This document shows, one piece after another, positions 32,006 to 38,381 of a DNA stretch of 38,381 nucleotides; positions within the stretch are counted from its first letter, which is position 1, and every line of letters begins with the position of its first letter. The stretch is from Candidatus Daviesbacteria bacterium (GTDB taxonomy: Bacteria; Patescibacteriota; Microgenomatia; Daviesbacterales; UBA10151): assembly GCA_016183245.1 (NCBI GenBank), contig JACPEY010000025.1, positions 1-38,381 on the forward strand, given 5' to 3'. Below the pieces are notes generated by a model that was given only the letters and a program-made list of their open reading frames with translations, did not search any database and was not told where the DNA came from. Made by a program: the position numbers and the translations under genes.

Positions 32006-32791
32006 TTAAGAAAATTCTAAAATCATTGGTAAGTGGTCTGATACTTCTGCTCTTGAAACTTCGAAACTTTCAATTTTAACGTCATGGGATACAAATGTAT
32101 AATCGGCAAATTTTTGAAAATCCTTTCTGCCGTAAAAAGGACTTTGTTTGCTTCTGGTTCTTTGGATTTTAAATTCCTTAATTAGATTTCTCATATTATT
32201 TTCAAATATTTTAATGCTTTGAGTTTGGGGTAATAAATTAAAGTCTCCGACTAAAATTTTTGATCCGGATTTGCTGTTTACTATCTCTTTTACTTTTTCT
32301 GAATTTTTAAGGCGTTTTTCAGTATCAAGTTTATCTCCGGGAAAAGGAATGCCGTGGAAATTAAAAACAGTAAAGTCTTTTCCGTTGAAATTAAAACTTA
32401 CAAATTGCAAAGGAGTGGATTGATTTGAAAAGTCCTTTTTAAGAATTTGAGAATCTTTTCTTTTGCTGATGAAATAATTTTCGTTGGAATTTGATTTAAT
32501 TGTATCGGCAATAAATATCGCCTGTCCAAAGGTCAGATTAAAATCTATAGGATTTGCATTACCATCAAGGCCATGCATGATAGGAAAATAGAAAACCTTA
32601 AAGCCGGATAAGATACTTTTTATTTCTGAAAGCAAATTGGCTCGGATGTTTTTATATTGTTTAATATCAGAATTTGTATCGAATATTTCCTGGAAACAGA
32701 AAATATCAGTATCTTTTGAGTTCTGCTGAATAAATTCAATTAAGGGATCAAAAATTCTTCCACACCAGGTGTTTAGAGATATTAATTTCAT
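32006..32791 (-). CDS. endonuclease/exonuclease/phosphatase (EEP) family protein
   Basis: 261 aa. EEP fold motifs in order: LISLNTWCGR (metal Asn), DIFCFQEIFD (metal Glu), FNFHGIPFPG (catalytic His), ILVGDFNLLPQ (Asp/Asn pair), FADYTFVS and SDHLPMILEF (C-terminal Asp-His). All catalytic positions are present. No signal peptide, so probably cytosolic. Substrate unknown: DNA, RNA or a phosphoester. The start overlaps the cyclase stop (ATGA), forming a two-gene operon. Confidence 0.85.
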   Translation of the reverse strand: MKLISLNTWCGRIFDPLIEFIQQNSKDTDIFCFQEIFDTNSDIKQYKNIRANLLSEIKSILSGFKVFYFPIMHGLDGNANPIDFNLTFGQAIFIADTIKSNSNENYFISKRKDSQILKKDFSNQSTPLQFVSFNFNGKDFTVFNFHGIPFPGDKLDTEKRLKNSEKVKEIVNSKSGSKILVGDFNLLPQTQSIKIFENNMRNLIKEFKIQRTRSKQSPFYGRKDFQKFADYTFVSHDVKIESFEVSRAEVSDHLPMILEFS

Positions 32792-33408
32792 CAGGGTTTA
32801 ATGAGTATTACTCTGGCAGGGGAGCCGTCAAGACCAACAAATTTTAAAGGCAGACAAAAAAGTTCATAATGCCCTTGACTGACTTGTGATAAATCGAGCC
32901 CTTCAGCAATAACAATGTTACTGTTTAAAAGTTCGGTATGAGGTCTGGTATCCGGACTACCCTTTTGTTTAATGGATAAAGAATCAATGCCAAAAAGTAT
33001 GATTTTTTGCTCAGCTAAAAATTGTGCTGCATCTCCTGATAAGTAAATATAATCAGGATAAAATTCAGCAAAGCCCCTTATAGAATTTTGAGTTTTTACT
33101 AAAATTCTCTCTCCTGCTTTGATATTTTCTTTTTGAAGATCTTCTATTGTAACTGCAGTTTGACAATGGGTCATATCTAAAACTCTTACCGGGCCGACAA
33201 GCTGGTTTAAGTCAATTTTGTCCACACCAATTCCCTGTTTGGAGATGTGGCGGGGCACATCTAAATGAGTGCCGGTGTGGGAACCAAAAGTTATTTCGGA
33301 AATAAAGGTAGTAGGGGTTTTTAGGGATTTAATTTTTACCTCAGGGTTATTGGGATAAACAGGCATTCCTTTATAGATTGGTAAAGATATATCCAAAATT
33401 TTTCCCAT
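32791..33408 (-). CDS. cyclase-family (KynB-like) metal-dependent hydrolase
   Basis: 205 aa. ILDISLPIYKGMPVYPNNPE and FGSHTGTHLDVPRHISKQGI carry the HxGTHxDxPxH zinc/manganese site of the cyclase/arylformamidase family; GIDSLSIKQKGSPDTRPHTE and NSNIVIAEGLDLSQVSQGHY complete it. Members act on formylkynurenine, polyketides or isatin. No kynurenine genes are nearby, so the substrate is open. Confidence 0.85.
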   Translation of the reverse strand: MGKILDISLPIYKGMPVYPNNPEVKIKSLKTPTTFISEITFGSHTGTHLDVPRHISKQGIGVDKIDLNQLVGPVRVLDMTHCQTAVTIEDLQKENIKAGERILVKTQNSIRGFAEFYPDYIYLSGDAAQFLAEQKIILFGIDSLSIKQKGSPDTRPHTELLNSNIVIAEGLDLSQVSQGHYELFCLPLKFVGLDGSPARVILIKP

Positions 33409-33409
33409 G

Positions 33410-33439
33410 TTGGTATTGTAATTTGTGAAATGCTAAAAT
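33410..33439 (+). promoter_or_regulatory. tRNA-Pro promoter
   Basis: TTGGTA (33410-33415), 18-bp spacer, TAAAAT (33434-33439), 11 bp before the tRNA. Confidence 0.55.
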
Positions 33440-33443
33440 ACAA
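33415..33443 (-). promoter_or_regulatory. promoter of the cyclase/EEP operon
   Basis: On the minus strand: TTGTAT (33443-33438), 17-bp spacer, TACAAT (33420-33415), then six bases to the ATG: leaderless. It overlaps the divergent tRNA promoter. Confidence 0.7.
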
Positions 33444-33450
33444 CAAGTTT

Positions 33451-33521
33451 CGGGGAATAGTATAGTAGTAACACGCCGCGCTGGGGGTGCGGAGTCAGGA
33501 GTGCAATCCTCCTTTCCCCGA
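33451..33521 (+). tRNA. tRNA-Pro (anticodon GGG)
   Basis: 71 nt folding as a cloverleaf. Acceptor CGGGGAA/TTCCCCG has seven pairs, including the C1-G72 typical of bacterial tRNA-Pro. Anticodon stem CCGCG/TGCGG with loop CTGGGGG (anticodon GGG, G37). T stem AGGAG/CTCCT, discriminator A, no encoded CCA. The D arm is weak (GTAT/ACAC, one mismatch) and the elbow is odd: the D loop AGTAGTA lacks the GG pair and the T loop is TGCAATC rather than TTC.A.T. Confidence 0.87.
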
Positions 33522-33557
33522 CTAACTATAGGTCTTATCTAGCCACAAATCCGCTTA

Positions 33558-33586
33558 TTGACATTTGGGTTTATTTTGGGTAATAC
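33558..33586 (+). promoter_or_regulatory. promoter of the zinc-finger nuclease-like gene
   Basis: TTGACA (33558-33563), 17-bp spacer, TAATAC (33581-33586); the ATG is 7 nt further on, so the mRNA is probably leaderless. Confidence 0.75.
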
Positions 33587-33593
33587 TTAAATT

Positions 33594-34430
33594 ATGACTT
33601 CTAGTTTAGTTATCTGCGCATACTGTACCAAAAACTTTCTTAAGGATAATAGACACATCAATGAAAATATAAAACTAGGCAACAATTTTTATTGTTCTTC
33701 TGACTGTCAGTACTCTTTTAAAAGCAAGAAAGTAGAATTAGGATGTGAAAATCCAGCTTGTACGAATAAATTCAAACGTGTTCAAAATGAAATCTCTCTC
33801 CATTATTATTGTTCCAGATCTTGCGCAGTAGCTATAAACAATGGAAGATTTCCTAAAAGAGTGGCAACAATCAAACGATGTAAATATTGCGGAAAGAGAA
33901 TGTTTAAATACAGAATATATTGTTCAGTTAAATGTAAAGCAAAAGATAAAACCATTAGCAAGGAGGAAATTCTTAAACAAATTACAAGCTTTCACGAAAA
34001 ACATAGACGCATCCCGCTTAAAAGAGAATTTAATCATTATAGTGCGGCTCGAAAACGTTTTGGCAATTGGAATAATGCTATTAAAGTAGCAGGATTCAAA
34101 CCTAATCCTGTCATGTTTGCTGATAAGTGTATAGCTAATGACGGTCATGCTTGCGACTCTGTAGCAGAAAAAATAATTGATGATTATCTTTACGAAAGAG
34201 ATATTCCGCACATAAGAAATATTGCTTATCCGGAAGGTGTTTATACAGCCGATTTTAAAATAGGGTCCAACTTGGTTGAATATTTCGGATTAGCAGGTGA
34301 GCATAGGAGATATGATGAGTTGAGAGTGATTAAGCAAAAACTTGCAAGAAAATACAAAGTAAAGCTGATACAGCTTTACCCTAAAGATCTTTATCCCCAC
34401 AGTAGGCTTGAAGCTATTTTGGGGGCTTGA
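33594..34430 (+). CDS. zinc-finger protein with homing-endonuclease-type repeat and PD-(D/E)XK-like domain
   Basis: 278 aa. Three Cys4-like knuckles: CAYC...CSSDC (about 8-38), CENPAC...CSRSC, CKYCG...CSVKC. Residues ~122-172 (ISKEEILKQITSFHEKHRRI, then AARKRFGNWNNAIKVAGFKP) match the homing-endonuclease-associated repeat. The C-terminal ~95 residues (CDSVAEKIIDDYL, YTADFKIGSNLVEYFGLAGE, KVKLIQLYPKDL) resemble a restriction-like/VSR fold with acidic residues E, D and E in place. Likely a DNA-binding nuclease, possibly selfish or repair-linked. It lies between tRNA-Pro and recA. Confidence 0.65.
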   Translation: MTSSLVICAYCTKNFLKDNRHINENIKLGNNFYCSSDCQYSFKSKKVELGCENPACTNKFKRVQNEISLHYYCSRSCAVAINNGRFPKRVATIKRCKYCGKRMFKYRIYCSVKCKAKDKTISKEEILKQITSFHEKHRRIPLKREFNHYSAARKRFGNWNNAIKVAGFKPNPVMFADKCIANDGHACDSVAEKIIDDYLYERDIPHIRNIAYPEGVYTADFKIGSNLVEYFGLAGEHRRYDELRVIKQKLARKYKVKLIQLYPKDLYPHSRLEAILGA

Positions 34431-34455
34431 CCTTTGGGAAATATTTGGTTATCTT
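34427..34455 (+). promoter_or_regulatory. recA promoter
   Basis: TTGACC (34427-34432) overlapping the previous stop, 17-bp spacer, TATCTT (34450-34455), ATG six bases later: leaderless. I see no LexA-type operator. Confidence 0.7.
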
Positions 34456-34461
34456 TAACAT

Positions 34462-35538
34462 ATGGCGCAAAATAATCATCAAAACAATGATGCCAGAAAA
34501 GCGGCAATCTCCGCTGCCATGGCACAAATTCAAAAACAATACGGTGCAGGTTCTATCATGAGGTTGGGTGAGCGCGTTGAGAAGTTTACCATTGATGTTA
34601 TTCCAACCGGGTCTATTGCGCTTGATTTGGCCTTAGGCGTTGGCGGTTTACCCAAAGGCAGGATTATAGAGATTTTTGGTCCGGAAGCCTCAGGTAAAAC
34701 AACCATTACCCTTCATGTTATTGCAGAGGCCCAGAAAAAAGGCGGAGTGGCGGCATTTATTGATGCAGAACATGCACTAGATCCTCAAAGGGCGCAAAAA
34801 ATCGGTGTGAATTTGGATGACCTGTTAATTTCCCAACCTGATACAGGCGAACAGGGTCTGGAGATTGCAGAAAGTTTAATCCGGTCCGGCGGGATAGATG
34901 TTTTAGTGATAGATTCCGTTGCAGCACTGGTGCCCCGTTCGGAACTTGAAGGGGAAATGGGGGATTCTTCAATGGGGATGCAAGCCAGATTGATGTCTCA
35001 GGCACTCCGGAAATTAACCGGAGCAGTTTCCAATACCAACACCATTGTAATTTTTACCAATCAACTGCGTCAAAAAATCGGCGTGATGTTTGGAAACCCT
35101 GAAACTACTCCTGGAGGGTTGGCTCTCAAATTTTACTCATCAGTCCGCCTGGATATCCGAAAAATTGAAAATATTAAAGACGGGGATTTGGTTGTGGGTT
35201 CAAGGCACCGCGTTAAAATTGTCAAAAATAAGGTCGCTCCCCCCTTTAGGATTGCTGAATTTGATATGAATGAAGATGGAATTTCACACCAGGGAGAATT
35301 ACTGGATGTTGGAATAGAGCTGGGGATTTTAACAAAATCCGGTGCATTTATAAAATGGGAAGAAAAGCTTTTGGGTCAGGGAAGAGCAGCAGCAATAATG
35401 TACCTTAAAGAAAATCCTAAAGAAGCAGAGAAGTTGGAAAAAGAAGTAAGGGAAGCATGGGGAAAACAAAAAGAGGGTAAGGAAAAGATTGTGGTTGGAC
35501 AGGAAGAAATGACTAATTCGTTGCAAGAGACTGTTTAG
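34462..35538 (+). CDS. recA: recombinase RecA
   Basis: 358 aa. Walker A GPEASGKT (73-80), DAEHALDP, Walker [13 protein letters not shown], loop L1 [20 protein letters not shown], loop L2 [32 protein letters not shown]. The C-terminus is acidic/charged as usual. Strand exchange and repair. recX follows. Confidence 0.98.
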   Translation: MAQNNHQNNDARKAAISAAMAQIQKQYGAGSIMRLGERVEKFTIDVIPTGSIALDLALGVGGLPKGRIIEIFGPEASGKTTITLHVIAEAQKKGGVAAFIDAEHALDPQRAQKIGVNLDDLLISQPDTGEQGLEIAESLIRSGGIDVLVIDSVAALVPRSELEGEMGDSSMGMQARLMSQALRKLTGAVSNTNTIVIFTNQLRQKIGVMFGNPETTPGGLALKFYSSVRLDIRKIENIKDGDLVVGSRHRVKIVKNKVAPPFRIAEFDMNEDGISHQGELLDVGIELGILTKSGAFIKWEEKLLGQGRAAAIMYLKENPKEAEKLEKEVREAWGKQKEGKEKIVVGQEEMTNSLQETV

Positions 35539-35580
35539 GAGTATTTTCTCCGCATGCAAATAATTTTATATCTTCGTAGT

Positions 35581-35700
35581 AATTTTCAATTTTTAATTTA
35601 CAATTTACAATGAATTTTCAATAATTTAATGTTCAGACGTTTGAAAATTGTTGCATTGAGATTTTAATGAAAATTGAAAACTGGTAATTGAAAATTAAAG
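35581..35700. repeat. ATTTTCAATTTTTAATTTACAATTT word repeat with inverse arm
   Basis: Left arm AATTTTCAATTTTTAATTTA, CAATTTACAATGAATTTTCA; right arm AAAATTGAAAACTGGTAATT, GAAAATTAAA. Made of degenerate 7-9-bp words and fills the recA-recX gap (35539-35714), which holds no gene. Confidence 0.75.
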
Positions 35701-35714
35701 TAACTTCAAAAAAT

Positions 35715-36356
35715 ATGTCTACTATAACCTCAGTTGAGCCACAAAAGAAGAAGCTGCGCAGGTTTAATATCTACCTTGATGGAGAGTTTGCCTTTGGGGC
35801 AGATGAAGATTTAGTGGTTAACAGAAGGTTGGTAGCAGGTAAAGTAATTGCGCCGGAGGATCTGCAGGAAATCTTATTTGAGGCAGAGGTAGGGAAGTTG
35901 ATGGAGAAAATGTATAGATGGTTTTCTCTCCGGCAGCATTCAGAAAAAGAAGTAAGGGATTATTTTAGAGTCAAGGGAAAAGAAGAAATGAGCCAGCTAG
36001 CTGTTGATGCTGTAGTTGAAACTTTGAAAAGAAAACGATTGGTAAATGATTTTGAATTTGCTAAAGCTTGGGTTGAGGCCAGAAGGAAAAGTAAACAAAA
36101 AGGAATAAGGGCTATAAAGGCAGAACTTTTTCAAAAAGGAATTGATAAAGAAATTATAGAAGAAGTGACTAGAGTCGAGAGTCAAGAGTCTAGTGAAGAA
36201 CAACTGGCAAAGCAGGCATTGGAGAAGAAAATGAAAGTTTGGAAAAACCTGGATTCACGGAAACTGCGGCAAAAATCAATTGAATTTTTACTCCGAAAAG
36301 GATTTGATTATGAAACCGTCAAATCAATGCTTGACAAATTTATAGCTATCCCATAG
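35715..36356 (+). CDS. recX: RecA regulator RecX
   Basis: 213 aa from the ATG at 35715; the TTG at 35688 used by the track lies in the repeat. RRFNIYLDGEFAFGADEDLV, RWFSLRQHSEKEVRDYFRVK, VVETLKRKRLVNDFEFAKAW and the three-helix repeats fit RecX, which modulates RecA filaments. TRVESQESSEE (about 152-162) comes from an ACTAGA...TCTAGT repeat piece. Confidence 0.88.
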   Translation: MSTITSVEPQKKKLRRFNIYLDGEFAFGADEDLVVNRRLVAGKVIAPEDLQEILFEAEVGKLMEKMYRWFSLRQHSEKEVRDYFRVKGKEEMSQLAVDAVVETLKRKRLVNDFEFAKAWVEARRKSKQKGIRAIKAELFQKGIDKEIIEEVTRVESQESSEEQLAKQALEKKMKVWKNLDSRKLRQKSIEFLLRKGFDYETVKSMLDKFIAIP

Positions 36357-36359
36357 AAT
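36331..36359 (+). promoter_or_regulatory. promoter of the coiled-coil gene
   Basis: TTGACA (36331-36336) inside the recX end, 17-bp spacer, TAGAAT (36354-36359). Short leader of about 12 nt with AGGA. Confidence 0.7.
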
Positions 36360-36377
36360 CTCAGCCAGGATAATTTT

Positions 36378-37100
36378 ATGCCTGTTAAAAGTACGGCAAG
36401 AAGTAAAAAAGTAACAGAAACTCCAGTGGCAGAAGATGCTAATGTTGAGGTTGCTCTAAACGTAAAACCAACTGCTAAAGTTGATCCGTTTAATATTTTG
36501 ATTAAATCTATCTCCGAACTTCAGGCAGAGTTTGAAAGGCTACAAAAGGAAATCTCTCAAACAAAAGAGGTTTGGCTTATTGAACAAAAGGCCCATCAGA
36601 AATCTTTGGAAGACAGAAATATCCAGGAAGAACTGGAAAGGAAAAGAAATCAGGAAACTTATGAATATGAAACTGCCAGAAAGCGCAAGCAGGAAGAGGA
36701 TATGTTCGCCGATAAAAAAGCTCTATGGGAAAAACATTTGTCTGAGCAAAAAGAAGCTATTGAAAAGGACAGAAAAGAATTGGAAGAATTAAGAAAGTTA
36801 GTCACTGCTTTTGAAGGTGAGAAAGAAAAGGCTGTCGAAGATGCGCAAGTAATCTTACAAAAAGAATTAACCGGAAGTTTTGAGAATGAGAGAAAAATGA
36901 GGGAACAGGAAGTAAAGGCGGAAAAAGAAATTTTAACCTTACACCTTTCTAACTTAAGTTCGGAAAGTTCGCGGCAAACGGCAGAAATCCAGGCCTTGAA
37001 AAAGGCTTTAGAGGAAGCAACCTCTCAAGTCAAAGAAATAGCAGTGAAAGTCATTGAATCCGGGACAAAAACCCGGCAAGATTTGACAAATGACCTATAG
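36378..37100 (+). CDS. coiled-coil protein
   Basis: 240 aa. A disordered N-terminus of ~40 residues, then almost continuous heptads (ISELQAEFERLQKEISQTKE, ERKRNQETYEYETARKRKQE, LRKLVTAFEGEKEKAVEDAQ). No membrane segment or enzyme motif. A scaffold or filament-like role is possible; no specific family can be named. Lies between recX and the rny region with its own promoter. Confidence 0.75.
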   Translation: MPVKSTARSKKVTETPVAEDANVEVALNVKPTAKVDPFNILIKSISELQAEFERLQKEISQTKEVWLIEQKAHQKSLEDRNIQEELERKRNQETYEYETARKRKQEEDMFADKKALWEKHLSEQKEAIEKDRKELEELRKLVTAFEGEKEKAVEDAQVILQKELTGSFENERKMREQEVKAEKEILTLHLSNLSSESSRQTAEIQALKKALEEATSQVKEIAVKVIESGTKTRQDLTNDL

Positions 37101-37111
37101 AAGTATACAAG
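37083..37111 (+). promoter_or_regulatory. promoter of the 243-aa gene
   Basis: TTGACA (37083-37088) in the end of the coiled-coil gene, 17-bp spacer, TACAAG (37106-37111); the ATG is 9 nt later, with no SD. Confidence 0.65.
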
Positions 37112-37120
37112 ACTAACAAT

Positions 37121-37852
37121 ATGGGAATTGAAACTCCAGCTGTTATTGTAGATTCTCCGCAAAAACGATATAGGCAATTAAGAAAAGCCCTTAGACCTTT
37201 TGTCCAAGAATATAAAGAAGCTAGGCTTTGCACACCTGATTTAATAAACTATACTTGGACAGGTATTTGGGGGGTAATTAGTGAAAGAGCGGAGTTTGAT
37301 TACCAAGTTTTAAAATCTGACCGTACCGCGGAAGAGCTGGCGCAACTCCAAGAAGAGAATAGGGACAATTTACTTTTACCTGATGGTATCTATACCCCGA
37401 AGGGGTTGGTTGGACTAGGCAGGGCCTTTCCTTTAATGGGAAGCTGGACAATTACCCGGGAAGAAGCAGTTAGAATCTCACACAGCGCCGTAAAAGGCGG
37501 GTCATTTGATATAGAAATGAGTCCGGATGCTCCATATAGGACTCGCCAGGGATATACGGAACAACAACTGAGAGATACAATCGCAACTGACGGTAGAAGG
37601 GGCATGAGATTGCCAACATACATAGTAGGCAGTCAATTTAGTAAGCTCCTAACAGGACATTATTTTGATGAAAAGACCTGGTCAAGAATCCTTGGGTCTT
37701 TCTGTGGCAACCGGGCCCTAGCTGCCAGCTTCTTTTCGGATGGTAGCCTCCGCGTCGGCCGCTGGCTTCCGTCCTATGGGGGTCGGGGTCCGGATTTGGG
37801 TGGTCGTTCCGAGGGAGAAAAAATTGAAAAATCAAATTTGGCTTTGGGGTAG
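37121..37852 (+). CDS. unrecognised 243-aa protein
   Basis: Soluble, no signal peptide. Visible segments: KRYRQLRKALRPFVQEYKEA, TWTGIWGVISERAEFDYQVL, GIYTPKGLVGLGRAFPLMGS and SFFSDGSLRVGRWLPSYGGR near the end. The mix of aromatic and Gly residues suggests a folded domain, but no motif identifies it. An antisense frame (37638-37835) is a shadow. Confidence 0.7.
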   Translation: MGIETPAVIVDSPQKRYRQLRKALRPFVQEYKEARLCTPDLINYTWTGIWGVISERAEFDYQVLKSDRTAEELAQLQEENRDNLLLPDGIYTPKGLVGLGRAFPLMGSWTITREEAVRISHSAVKGGSFDIEMSPDAPYRTRQGYTEQQLRDTIATDGRRGMRLPTYIVGSQFSKLLTGHYFDEKTWSRILGSFCGNRALAASFFSDGSLRVGRWLPSYGGRGPDLGGRSEGEKIEKSNLALG

Positions 37853-37855
37853 TGG

Positions 37856-37884
37856 TTGAAAAATGTTGGGAAAAAGGGTAAACT
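37856..37884 (+). promoter_or_regulatory. rny promoter
   Basis: TTGAAA (37856-37861), 17-bp spacer, TAAACT (37879-37884). Expected start near 37891. Confidence 0.55.
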
Positions 37885-37890
37885 ATAGAT

Positions 37891-38001
37891 AGATCAGAAG
37901 AATCTGAGGGTATTTTTAAGAATGAATTTACATTCTCAAAAAGTTTTTAATAACTAATTTTCCTCAGGCCCGTTATGGGCAATTTTTCTGATTTAAATTA
38001 T
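37891..38001 (+). promoter_or_regulatory. structured leader of rny
   Basis: CTGAGG (37904-37909) pairs with CCTCAG (37962-37967), enclosing AGAATG-aattta-CATTCT. Directly after it comes GCCC-gttat-GGGC (37968-37980) and a T run, an attenuator-like end about 15 bases before the ATG. No known riboswitch class recognised. Confidence 0.55.
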
Positions 38002-38381
38002 ATGCAACGTACATTTGGTCCTATCAGATCTAGTCAATCAATGAATCCATCTTCTGATGGAGATTTTATCAAACGTGAAGCGGAATTGGCCAAAAGAGAA
38101 GGGATTTTAGAAGAAAGAGAAAGACAGATTTCCCAAAAGCAGAAAATGGTCGAAGATAAGTTAGAGCAGCTGGAGAAAGTCCGTAAAGATTTGGTTTCAA
38201 AGCTGGAAAAAGCCTCCTCAATGTCAAAGGATGAAGCCCAAAAGATACTTCTTCAAAATTTAGATGCTGAGTTAGCTGGTGAAATTTCCAAAAAAATAAA
38301 AGAAGCAGAAGAAGAGATTAAACTGACTGCAGATGAAAAAGCAAAAGAGATTTTAGCAGATGCTATGCGTCATGGGGTAAC
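38002..38381 (+). CDS. rny: ribonuclease Y, N-terminal part (runs off the window)
   Basis: 126 complete codons visible. A long charged coiled coil (KREAELAKREGILEERERQI, EKVRKDLVSKLEKASSMSKD) is followed by EAQKILLQNLDAELAGEISK and ADEKAKEILADAM, which matches the RNase Y segment ahead of the KH domain (LT.EEAK..LL..LE.E...... AK.I...A). The KH and HD domains lie beyond the edge. Unlike typical RNase Y there is no N-terminal membrane helix: the protein starts MQRTFGPIRSSQSMNPSSDG, and an in-frame stop just upstream rules out a longer start. Confidence 0.8.
   Translation, partial: MQRTFGPIRSSQSMNPSSDGDFIKREAELAKREGILEERERQISQKQKMVEDKLEQLEKVRKDLVSKLEKASSMSKDEAQKILLQNLDAELAGEISKKIKEAEEEIKLTADEKAKEILADAMRHGV

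Noticed and set aside
1-38381. Alternative genetic code (TGA as Gly) as in some CPR lineages
   Set aside because: Several genes (rplW, secY, map, the cyclase gene) end in TGA at the expected protein length and no conserved Gly is encoded by TGA.

Overview
This window looks like a chromosomal segment from a Candidate Phyla Radiation (Patescibacteria) bacterium, possibly Microgenomates-like. The main evidence is a full ribosomal-protein superoperon in which rpsE runs directly into rplO with no rpmD (L30); loss of L30 is a known CPR trait. Other support is moderate GC content, standard stop codons (TGA is used as a stop), dense gene packing with ATGA overlaps, and a secreted protein with Pro-Thr linkers. 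The phylum is an inference from layout, not from a tree.

Layout. 1-140: right end of an IS5-like element (transposase C-terminus and end repeat). 141-454: a MITE-like inverted repeat, a strong promoter and a 5' hairpin. 455-2894: a GreA coiled-coil-only protein coupled to fusA. 2895-3790: a Phd/RelE-type toxin-antitoxin pair bracketed by fusA and a decayed copy of the fusA 3' end. 3810-5740: a second MITE-like repeat, tuf, a terminator and rpsJ. 5741-10121: an insertion separating rpsJ from rplC. It holds a sigma-region-4-only protein, a patch dense in palindromes, a DUF2283-like protein and a 1056-aa secreted protein with three SGNH hydrolase domains. 10122-27051: rplC-D-W-B, rpsS, rplV, rpsC, rplP, rpmC, rpsQ, rplN-X-E, rpsN-H, rplF-R, rpsE, rplO, secY, adk, map, infA, rpmJ, an unknown 177-aa gene, rpsM-K-D, rpoA, rplQ, rplM, rpsI. 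27118-27715: a MazEF-like pair. 27722-29221: a T-box leader, a small gene and an ornithine carbamoyltransferase. 29270-32003: phosphomannomutase/phosphoglucomutase, then a SAM-riboswitch-controlled metK. 32006-33408 (minus): an EEP nuclease/phosphatase and a cyclase-family hydrolase. 33451-38381: tRNA-Pro(GGG), a zinc-finger/PD-(D/E)XK-like protein, recA, recX, a coiled-coil protein, an unknown protein and the start of RNase Y.

Two signals go beyond ordinary annotation. First, short repeats have entered the core translation genes themselves. A 94-bp palindromic element is translated in-frame at the N-terminus of L4. Related GC-rich segments sit in the L4 C-terminus, MAP and EF-G. A heptamer repeat forms the L2 N-terminus. 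AT-rich word repeats span gene boundaries and form C-terminal tails of L29, L17, L22 and S17. Second, promoters are unusually readable: many genes with their own promoter have near-consensus -35/-10 boxes placed so that the start codon is at or within a few bases of the expected transcription start (leaderless). Genes inside operons use Shine-Dalgarno sites or stop/start overlaps. Four leaders (greA-like/fusA, rplC, argF, metK) place a terminator-like hairpin close upstream of the first gene; the argF one is a T-box and the metK one a SAM riboswitch, so the rplC leader is a good candidate for an undescribed attenuator.
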